Part shown: in pieces, positions 1 through 5,507 of the stretch
Layout: each line of letters begins with the position of its first letter
Numbering within the stretch: the stretch's first letter is position 1
DNA from: Chryseobacterium gleum
GTDB taxonomy: Bacteria; Bacteroidota; Bacteroidia; Flavobacteriales_D; Crocinitomicaceae
Direction of reading: 5' to 3'
Assembly: GCA_943326315.2 (NCBI GenBank)
Contig: CALPSU020000100.1
Span: 1-8,435, forward strand
Length of the DNA: 8,435 nt
Made by a program: the position numbers and the translations under genes
The notes under the pieces: generated by a model
Seen by the model: only the letters and a program-made list of their open reading frames with translations
The model's database searches: none
What the model was told of the DNA's origin: nothing

Positions 1-1590
1 AAAGGTTCTTATATCAAAGGAACAAATGGTACTTCAAATGGTATCGTTCCAATGTTGAGAGTTTTCAATGATACAGCTCGTTACGTTGACCAAGGTGGAG
101 GTAAAAGAAAAGGTTCTTTCGCTATTTATATCGAGCCATGGCATTCAGATATTTTCGATTTCTTAGATTTGAAAAAGAATCACGGAAAAGAAGAAGCACG
201 TGCAAGAGATTTATTCTATGCTTTATGGATACCAGATTTATTCATGAAACGTGTTAAAGAAAATGGTACTTGGACGTTAATGTGTCCACATGAATGCCCA
301 GGTTTATCGGATACACATAGCGCTAAATTTGAGGCATTATATACAAAATACGAAACAGAAGGAAAAGGTAGAAAAACTATCAAAGCGCAAGATTTGTGGT
401 TCAAAATTTTAGAATCTCAAATTGAAACTGGTACTCCTTATATGTTATATAAAGATGCTGCAAATGCAAAATCGAATCAACAAAATTTAGGTACAATTAA
501 GTCTTCAAACTTATGTACTGAAATTATTGAATATACAGCGCCAGATGAAATTGCTGTTTGTAATTTAGCATCTATTGCTTTGCCAAAATTTGTAACAGAA
601 GAGGGTCAATTTGACCACGATAAATTATTTGAAGTTTCTTATCAAGCAGCAATTAACTTGAACAAAGTAATTGATGAAAACTACTACCCTGTAGAAGAAG
701 CAAGAAATTCAAATATGCGTCATCGCCCAATTGGATTAGGTGTTCAAGGTTTAGCCGATGCTTTCATTTTAATGCGTTTCCCTTTTGAATCTGCTGAAGC
801 GAGACAATTAAATAGTGAGATTTTCGAAACGATTTATTATGCTGCAATGACAGCTTCTAAAGATTTAGCGAAAATTGATGGACCTTATGCATCTTATGAA
901 GGTTCTCCTGTATCTAAAGGAATTTTTCAACCAGATATGTGGAACGTAACACCATCTACTCGTTGGGAATGGGATTTATTGAAAGAAGAAGTTAAACAAT
1001 ATGGAGTACGTAATTCATTATTATTAGCTCCAATGCCAACAGCTTCAACAGCTCAAATATTAGGAAACAATGAATGTTTTGAGCCTTACACATCAAACGT
1101 TTACACAAGACGTGTACTTTCAGGTGAATTTATCATCGTTAACAAACATTTATTGAAAGATTTAGTAAAAGCTGGTTTGTGGACTAAAGAAATGCGTCAA
1201 ACAATTATGTCTACAAGTGGTTCTATTCAAAATATTTCTGAGATACCTCAAAATTTGAAAGATCTTTATAAAACAGCTTGGGAAATTTCTCAAAAATCTA
1301 TTATTGATTTGGCTTCAGATAGAGGGGCATATATTTGTCAATCTCAATCTTTGAATATCTTTATGGAAAATGCAAATTTTGGAAAATTAACTTCAATGCA
1401 TTTCTACGGTTGGGAAAAAGGATTAAAAACTGGAATGTATTACTTAAGAACTAAAGCAGCTACAGATGCAATAAAATTCACTGTAGATAAAGCAATGGTT
1501 TATGATTCTACTACAGAAAATCTTGATCAACAAAATGCAATAGCATGTTCTTTGGAAAATCCAGAAAACTGTGAAATGTGTTCAGGGTAG
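1..1590 (+). CDS. nrdA: Ribonucleoside-diphosphate reductase class Ia, alpha (large) subunit, 5'-truncated by window edge
   Basis: Reduces ribonucleoside diphosphates to deoxyribonucleotides in the cytosol, together with a radical-carrying beta subunit (NrdB, not in this window). The reading frame is open from base 1, so the gene starts upstream. About 529 C-terminal residues are present; by family length roughly 270 are missing, including any N-terminal ATP-cone and the first active-site cysteine. Visible landmarks are the specificity/loop-2 segment GTNGTSNG, the NLCTE motif with catalytic Asn (508-510), Cys (514-516) and Glu (520-522), and the partner cysteine in AVCNLAS (559-561). The radical-transfer tyrosine pair is in GMYYLR (1438-1443), and the C-terminal CEMC pair (1570-1581) re-reduces the active site. 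Many blocks (DQGGGKRKG, IEPWH, MPTASTAQILGNNE, LTSMHFYGW) match the eukaryotic-type R1 as I remember it better than E. coli NrdA. The gene ends before a strong terminator, so nothing downstream is co-transcribed. Confidence 0.97.
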   Translation, partial: KGSYIKGTNGTSNGIVPMLRVFNDTARYVDQGGGKRKGSFAIYIEPWHSDIFDFLDLKKNHGKEEARARDLFYALWIPDLFMKRVKENGTWTLMCPHECPGLSDTHSAKFEALYTKYETEGKGRKTIKAQDLWFKILESQIETGTPYMLYKDAANAKSNQQNLGTIKSSNLCTEIIEYTAPDEIAVCNLASIALPKFVTEEGQFDHDKLFEVSYQAAINLNKVIDENYYPVEEARNSNMRHRPIGLGVQGLADAFILMRFPFESAEARQLNSEIFETIYYAAMTASKDLAKIDGPYASYEGSPVSKGIFQPDMWNVTPSTRWEWDLLKEEVKQYGVRNSLLLAPMPTASTAQILGNNECFEPYTSNVYTRRVLSGEFIIVNKHLLKDLVKAGLWTKEMRQTIMSTSGSIQNISEIPQNLKDLYKTAWEISQKSIIDLASDRGAYICQSQSLNIFMENANFGKLTSMHFYGWEKGLKTGMYYLRTKAATDAIKFTVDKAMVYDSTTENLDQQNAIACSLENPENCEMCSG

Positions 1591-1640
1591 AAAATAATTA
1601 TTGATTTTGAATTTTTATTAGATTTAAATAATTTATACAA

Positions 1641-1675
1641 GGTGATATCTGAAGAGGTATCACCTTTTTCTTTTT
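1641..1675 (+). terminator. Rho-independent terminator of nrdA
   Basis: A 10-bp stem GGTGATATCT / AGGTATCACC (one T-G wobble) closes a GAAG loop. It is followed at once by a T-rich tract TTTTTCTTTTT. It lies 50 bp after the nrdA stop, as expected for an intrinsic terminator. Confidence 0.9.
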
Positions 1676-1777
1676 ATCATACTATTGCTCCTTTTATATG
1701 GTGATTAAGGGTATAGGGAAATTATGAATATCAACAAATCCTCATTCATATACATTTAAAACTTTGAAATTCTCAAA

Positions 1778-1813
1778 GTCTAATGTTTAATGTCTTGCTG
1801 TCTTACGTCTTTT
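1778..1813. repeat. Degenerate tandem heptamer array (GTCTAAT-like, about 5 copies)
   Basis: Five successive units start with GTCT or GTTT at a 7-7-8-7-7 spacing: GTCTAAT, GTTTAAT, GTCTTGCT, GTCTTAC, GTCTTTT. It is non-coding and lies just upstream of ricT. Its last units overlap the place where a -33 promoter element would fall. The period is visible directly; any role is unknown. Confidence 0.5.
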
Positions 1814-1825
1814 TGAGTATTTTTA
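1795..1825 (+). promoter_or_regulatory. Possible ricT promoter (TTG-N20-TATTTTTA)
   Basis: TTG at 1795-1797 and TATTTTTA at 1818-1825 resemble the Bacteroidota -33 TTG / -7 TANNTTTG pattern, with the final G replaced by A. Transcription would start near 1830, about 14 nt before the ricT ATG. An alternative -7-like box, TACATTTA, lies at 1751-1758. The match is imperfect and the region is AT-rich. Confidence 0.35.
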
Positions 1826-1843
1826 CACTAAATATTCAAAATT

Positions 1844-3214
1844 ATGAGTTGTTCAAATTGTAGCTCGGGTGGTGGAACACCAAGAGGTTGTCAAAATAAT
1901 GGAAACTGTAATTCTGGTGGATGTAATAAATTAGAGGTGTATGATTGGTTGGCAAATATGTCATTACCAGGAAATCAAGCGCCTTACGATATAGTTGAAG
2001 TAAGATTTAAAAATAGTCGCAAGAATTTCTATAGAAATAGTAAAGCATTATCACTACAAGTAGGAGATGTTGTTGCAGTAGAAGAGATGTCAGGACACGA
2101 TATAGGTGTTGTTTCGATTGTTGGAGAATTAGCCAGAATTCAAGTTAAGAAAAAAGAAACCAACTTTAAACCGTTGGAAGCCAAAAAAATATATCGAATT
2201 GCAACACAAGAAGATATAGATAAATGGATTAATGCACGTTCATTAGAAGCTGGTTTGATGCAGCGCTCTAGAACAATGGCAATAGAATTAGAATTAGAGA
2301 TGAAAATTTCTGATGTTGAATATCAAGGAGATTTAACAAAAGCAACATTCTATTATACTGCTGAAGGAAGAGTTGATTTTCGTCAATTGATTAAAAAAAT
2401 GGCGGAAGATTTTAAAGTACGTATTGAAATGCGTCAAATAGGATCTCGTCAAGAGGCTTCTCGTTTAGGCGGAATAGGTTCTTGTGGTAGAGAGTTGTGT
2501 TGTTCTACTTGGTTAACTGATTTTAGATCCGTTTCAACATCTGCAGCTCGTTATCAGCAATTATCATTAAATCCTCAAAAATTAGCAGGACAATGTGGTA
2601 AACTAAAATGTTGCTTAAACTATGAGCTTGATATGTATATCGATACAATGAAATCATTTCCTAAATCTGAAATTCGTTTACGTACAGATAAAGGTTCGGC
2701 TTACCATATTAAAACAGATGTTTTTAAGCGTCAAATGTGGTATGCTTACGAAGGAGATGGTGGATCTGGACTTATTGCTTTAAATCCTGAACGAGTTCGT
2801 GAAATTATCGAAATGAATATCGCAGGAAATAAACCAAAAGAATTAGTAGAATTTTCTGTTAAAGAAGTTGTAAAAGAGCCGGATTATTCTAATGTTGTTG
2901 GACAAGATAGTTTGAATAGATTTGAAAACTCTTTTAAGAAGAAGAAAAATAAACCTAAATCAAATCAAGGTACAAATTCTAATTTTAAACCAAATCCTAG
3001 ACTTCAAACAACTACTGAAAATGCCGATGCTAAAGTAATTCATAAGCCAAATCCACACCCATCTAAACTTCAATCAAATAAAGAAGTAAAACCTTTGATT
3101 GTTGGAGAAATAGAAGGAGTAAATCTACAAGTAAAACCTGCAAATAAAAAGAGAAAAAATAATCGGAATAAGCCAAAACCAAAAAACACAGAGAATAATG
3201 AAAACAATGCGTAA
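1844..3214 (+). CDS. ricT: RicT/YaaT-like PSP1-domain protein, regulatory iron-sulfur complex subunit
   Basis: 456-residue cytoplasmic protein of the PSP1/RicT family. In Bacillus, RicT works with RicA and RicF in a complex carrying 4Fe-4S clusters that influences RNA processing. The role in Bacteroidota is not settled, and no ricA or ricF is present here. The N-terminus is cysteine-rich (Cys 3, 6, 16, 22, 27 in a Gly/Asn/Ser-rich stretch). A RicT N-terminal part (about 50-105, VEVRFKNSRKNFY) leads into the PSP1 core (about 110-200). Two CxxxxCC motifs follow (Cys 214, 219, 220 and Cys 251, 256, 257), the likely metal or cluster ligands. From about residue 360 the chain is a Lys/Asn/Pro-rich, probably disordered tail. 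That makes it much longer than Bacillus RicT, which is about 275 residues. The first ATG keeps the whole cysteine cluster. The last 17 bp overlap gldH, suggesting translational coupling. Confidence 0.9.
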   Translation: MSCSNCSSGGGTPRGCQNNGNCNSGGCNKLEVYDWLANMSLPGNQAPYDIVEVRFKNSRKNFYRNSKALSLQVGDVVAVEEMSGHDIGVVSIVGELARIQVKKKETNFKPLEAKKIYRIATQEDIDKWINARSLEAGLMQRSRTMAIELELEMKISDVEYQGDLTKATFYYTAEGRVDFRQLIKKMAEDFKVRIEMRQIGSRQEASRLGGIGSCGRELCCSTWLTDFRSVSTSAARYQQLSLNPQKLAGQCGKLKCCLNYELDMYIDTMKSFPKSEIRLRTDKGSAYHIKTDVFKRQMWYAYEGDGGSGLIALNPERVREIIEMNIAGNKPKELVEFSVKEVVKEPDYSNVVGQDSLNRFENSFKKKKNKPKSNQGTNSNFKPNPRLQTTTENADAKVIHKPNPHPSKLQSNKEVKPLIVGEIEGVNLQVKPANKKRKNNRNKPKPKNTENNENNA

Positions 3215-3671
3215 TTTTTTTGGAATTCTTTTTTTGGTTGGGTCTTTAGTTTCATGTTCTGAAAAGCCATATTATGAAAAAGTTTATTCATTTGAAAACA
3301 ATGAATGGACACAAAGAGTAAAGCCGAAATTTGTTGTTGAAATTAAAGATATTAATAAAGAATATAACTTCGTTGTTACATTAAGAACTACTACAGGATA
3401 TAAATACAGTAATTTATGGATTTATATGAATACGATTACTCCAGATGGAACGAAAGCTCGAGAACCTTTTCAAATTCCAATTACTAATCCTGATGGAACA
3501 TGGGTAGGAATTAAAACTGGAACAGTGGTTGAACACCCATTACAGTTTAATAAAAGAAAATTACCTAAAAATGGAAAATATACTTTTATTCTTGAACAAG
3601 GAATTACAGACTCTAAAATAGATGAAGTATTAGATATTGGATTTAGAGTTACCGAGTCTATTTCGAAATAA
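3198..3671 (+). CDS. gldH: Gliding motility lipoprotein GldH
   Basis: 157-residue predicted lipoprotein. It has a positively charged start (MKTMR), a hydrophobic stretch and the lipobox LVSC with the lipidated cysteine at residue 20, so the mature protein begins CSEKPYYEK. The body (YSFENNEW, IYMNTITPDG, LPKNGKYTFILEQGI) matches what I know of GldH. In Flavobacterium johnsoniae, GldH is needed for gliding; its biochemical function is unknown. The partner order ricT-gldH also fits this phylum. The ATG at 3198 is inside the ricT frame, 17 bp before its stop; a second ATG at 3207 would also leave a workable signal peptide. Having gldH does not prove the organism glides, since related genes occur in non-gliding members. 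Confidence 0.88.
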   Translation: MKTMRNFFGILFLVGSLVSCSEKPYYEKVYSFENNEWTQRVKPKFVVEIKDINKEYNFVVTLRTTTGYKYSNLWIYMNTITPDGTKAREPFQIPITNPDGTWVGIKTGTVVEHPLQFNKRKLPKNGKYTFILEQGITDSKIDEVLDIGFRVTESISK

Positions 3672-3772
3672 TTCATAGAAATTTTTTAAATCTGAAGCAT
3701 TTAGAAGTCAATTTAGAGGTGTGAAAAACTTAGAATTTTTCCTCTCCTCAACTTTTGCACTTGAGACTAAAT

Positions 3773-3794
3773 TTGCAAGTTACATGCAATTTTT
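3773..3794 (+). terminator. Weak candidate terminator after gldH
   Basis: TTGCA / TGCAA form a 5-bp stem around a 7-nt loop, extendable by three A-T pairs past a bulge. A run of five T follows. The stem is short and poor in G+C, so this is only a candidate. The hairpin at 3858-3887 could also stop transcripts from this side. Confidence 0.3.
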
Positions 3795-3854
3795 ACTATT
3801 ACGTTATCCTTTTTTCTTAAAATAATAGCAAATCACAAAAAACCTCTAAAAAGC

Positions 3855-3887
3855 AAAAAGTCCAATAAACATTAGCTTATTGGACTT
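3855..3887 (-). terminator. Rho-independent terminator of tRNA-Asn (minus strand)
   Basis: An 11-bp perfect stem (AAGTCCAATAA at 3858-3868 with TTATTGGACTT at 3877-3887) encloses an 8-nt loop. Read on the minus strand it is followed by TTTTT, GC and a further T run. It starts 8 bases past the tRNA 3' end. On the plus strand only AATTTTG follows, so activity against gldH transcripts would be weaker. Confidence 0.85.
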
Positions 3888-3894
3888 AATTTTG

Positions 3895-3968
3895 CTCCCT
3901 CTCCTGGACTCGAACCAGGGACCCTCTGATTAACAGTCAGATGCTCTAACCAGCTGAGCTAAGAAGGA
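3895..3968 (-). tRNA. tRNA-Asn, anticodon GTT
   Basis: The reverse complement folds into a complete 74-nt cloverleaf. The acceptor stem is TCCTTCT / AGAGGGA with a T-G wobble at 4-69. The D stem is GCTC / GAGC with loop AGCTGGTTA. The anticodon stem TCTGA / TCAGA holds loop CTGTTAA, which gives anticodon GTT (Asn). The variable loop is GGGTC, and the T stem CCTGG / CCAGG holds loop TTCGAGT. The discriminator base is G. The CCA end is not encoded (the DNA continues CAA), so it must be added after transcription. It lies on the same strand as the amidase upstream and has its own promoter-like box and terminator. Confidence 0.97.
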
Positions 3969-3999
3969 ATTTCAGCGTGCATTTCTGCGTTGGCGTCTG

Positions 4000-4007
4000 C
4001 AAATGTA
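4000..4007 (-). promoter_or_regulatory. -7 promoter box of tRNA-Asn (TACATTTG)
   Basis: On the minus strand TACATTTG matches the Bacteroidota -7 consensus TANNTTTG exactly and ends 31 bases before the tRNA 5' end. No clean TTTG -33 box is seen; a GTTTTT run lies at about the right distance. The same 10-mer, TACATTTGCA, recurs upstream of the amidase and of the LysM gene. Confidence 0.6.
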
Positions 4008-4132
4008 ATAAATAATTTTATTTTAAAAACAGATTTCTGATTATTTTTTCAAATATTGATATTTATTTTATTTTATTAAAAATAAGTATTTATAAATCAA
4101 AGGATTAAATTTTTTAATTATATAGATTAATT

Positions 4133-5095
4133 TCAATCCAATTGAATTATGATTGCGTCTTTAAAACCGTTTGTTTGTACTTTTTTCAAAACTGTTGTGC
4201 ATTCTTGCCTATTAACAAAAGTGCCTACAAGATATCTATATTTGAATTCACTTGTTGAGTTCACTTTTTGTCGAACTATTTCTTCATCAATTTTTTTAAA
4301 GGCATCAGCATTTATTTCTAAAGGCTCTCTAGAAGACATAATTTGAATTGTAAAATTTCCAGAGGGAACAATCTGTTGTGTTGAAATATTGTTTTGTTTT
4401 TTGACAGGAACTTTAGCAATTACTGGTTTTGTAGGAATAGTTTTTATAAAGCTGATTGTAGGATGTTCTGTTTGAATATAAGTTCTGAATCCTCTAAATA
4501 TTGCTGAAGCAATAACTTCTTGCCCTTCCGTAGTATTAAGATATCTAGCTTCTTTTTCATTTGTCATAAATCCACATTCCAAAAGCAAACTAGTCATGTT
4601 TGTGTATTTCAAAACTTGTAATGAATGTTGTCGGTCATCGCTATCTTTTACTCCTCTAGAATGTCGTCCTGCTTTTATAGAAAATTCTTTTTCCATGATT
4701 AAAGCTAAATCAACTGATTTTTTAGAATCCATAGAATGCACATGCGACTCGGTTCCATGTACCATTTGATGATCATTCGCATTACAATGTATGCTAATAA
4801 AATAATCTGCGTTTATAGAATTTGCTTTATAAACACGGTCGTCTAAACTTATAAAATCATCGTTTGTTCGTGTATATATTACATCAATATTAGTAAGATA
4901 TTGCTGTATATATCCTCCAACTTTGTTTGAGATTAATATGTTTAATGCTTTTTCAGGAAGTAAATTTTCATCTTCAGCAATAAACCCGTGATCTCCTCCA
5001 CCATGACCAGCATCAATCACAACTGTGATTTTTTTGTTCTGAGAAAAACCAGTACTAATAAAAAGTAAAAAGCAAATGAATACTCCTTTTTTCAT
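4133..5095 (-). CDS. Secreted N-acetylmuramoyl-L-alanine amidase (Amidase_3) with C-terminal SPOR-like region
   Basis: 320-residue zinc hydrolase that cleaves the bond between N-acetylmuramic acid and the stem peptide of peptidoglycan in the periplasm. A signal peptide (MKKGVFICFLLFISTGFS) covers residues 1-18. The Amidase_3 domain spans about 23-206, with zinc ligands His31 in VIDAGHGG, Glu48 in LPEKAL and His103 in SIHCNAN. Glu173 in LLLECGFMTNEKEARYL is the catalytic residue. A linker (about 210-246) leads to residues 247-318, beginning FTIQIMSS. This part resembles a SPOR domain, the fold that binds denuded glycan strands at division sites; the call rests on pattern only. The enzyme core resembles AmiA/B/C, so a role in cell separation or wall turnover is likely. 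The ATG is only 4 nt from a -7-like box, so the mRNA may be almost leaderless. No hairpin terminator is seen before the tRNA. Confidence 0.93.
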   Translation of the reverse strand: MKKGVFICFLLFISTGFSQNKKITVVIDAGHGGGDHGFIAEDENLLPEKALNILISNKVGGYIQQYLTNIDVIYTRTNDDFISLDDRVYKANSINADYFISIHCNANDHQMVHGTESHVHSMDSKKSVDLALIMEKEFSIKAGRHSRGVKDSDDRQHSLQVLKYTNMTSLLLECGFMTNEKEARYLNTTEGQEVIASAIFRGFRTYIQTEHPTISFIKTIPTKPVIAKVPVKKQNNISTQQIVPSGNFTIQIMSSREPLEINADAFKKIDEEIVRQKVNSTSEFKYRYLVGTFVNRQECTTVLKKVQTNGFKDAIIIQLD

Positions 5096-5099
5096 TTTG

Positions 5100-5107
5100 C
5101 AAATGTA
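5100..5107 (-). promoter_or_regulatory. -7 promoter box just before the amidase start (TACATTTG)
   Basis: Minus-strand TACATTTG fits TANNTTTG exactly and is followed by only CAAA before the amidase ATG. A start site 5-7 bases downstream would put transcription at or next to the start codon. There is no clear TTTG -33 box at the usual distance, which lowers confidence. Confidence 0.45.
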
Positions 5108-5438
5108 GATGATTTGAAACTATACTTTTTATTTATTTAAAAACGTTACTAAAAGTGAATTGTTGAAACTTGCTAAAAATAAACATGGTTATAAAATATT
5201 AATTCCACCTAACAAATAATTTTATATTCTTAATTTCTAAAATCAAATTTAAAATTAGTGTCCGATAATACTTTTTTAAAGCGAGATTTTATGTGTAGAT
5301 TTCCCCTTTTTTACTGTATTTTGGTTTTTGCTAATTTTAAATAAATGCTTATATAAACCAACTAATTTGGATCTTAATTACTAGAATTTGAAATAATTAA
5401 TTCTTATAACATGTTCAATTAGAAAAAGATAAAATGGC

Positions 5439-5458
5439 TTAATTTAATATTAAATTAA
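5439..5458. promoter_or_regulatory. Perfect 20-bp AT palindrome upstream of LysM gene promoter
   Basis: TTAATTTAAT followed directly by ATTAAATTAA is an exact palindrome. It ends 22 bp before the TACATTTG box, which places it at or just upstream of the -33 region, a usual operator position. Because it contains only A and T in AT-rich DNA, chance occurrence is quite possible. Confidence 0.3.
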
Positions 5459-5480
5459 TAGCTTTTTAGATATTATTAAA

Positions 5481-5488
5481 TACATTTG
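5481..5488 (+). promoter_or_regulatory. -7 promoter box of LysM/lipoprotein cluster (TACATTTG)
   Basis: TACATTTG fits the Bacteroidota -7 consensus TANNTTTG and ends 19 bp before the ATG at 5508, giving an expected leader of about 14 nt. The upstream CTTTTT run may act as a poor -33 element. No separate promoter is evident for the two genes that follow at 14- and 22-base spacing. Confidence 0.55.
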
Positions 5489-5507
5489 CATTGATAATTT
5501 ATTTTCA

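Larger units (their letters stand above)
5096..5507. other. 412-bp divergent intergenic region between amidase and LysM gene
   Basis: Very AT-rich and without a credible ORF, RNA gene or riboswitch. It holds the amidase -7-like box at the left end, and the palindrome (5439-5458) and TACATTTG box (5481-5488) of the LysM gene at the right end. The middle, about 5110-5430, shows nothing I can assign. Confidence 0.7.

Noticed and set aside
216..404. Minus-strand open frame of 62 codons inside nrdA
   Set aside because: It lies wholly within a conserved coding region, has no signal of its own and reads as an antisense shadow. The same holds for opposite-strand frames at 3070-3312, 3470-3676, 4149-4346, 5678-5866 and 7563-7778.
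1761..1779. Hairpin ACTTTGA-AATTC-TCAAAGT upstream of ricT
   Set aside because: Only 7 bp, low G+C and no T run after it. nrdA already has a terminator at 1641-1675, and the position fits no known riboswitch.
3715..3745. Inverted repeat AGAGG-tgtg-AAAAA / TTTTTCCTCT after gldH
   Set aside because: Needs a 4-nt bulge and has no T run in either direction, so it is not a convincing terminator; probably chance in AT-rich sequence.
3886..3893. Plus-strand TAATTTTG matching the -7 consensus
   Set aside because: It lies at the 3' flank of the tRNA, between the terminator hairpin and the tRNA 3' end, with no plus-strand gene following; the 8-base consensus is expected by chance.
5110..5430. Possible small gene or RNA in the divergent intergenic region
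   Set aside because: No ORF with a credible start, no GC-containing stem and no terminator was found; I see nothing that supports a gene.
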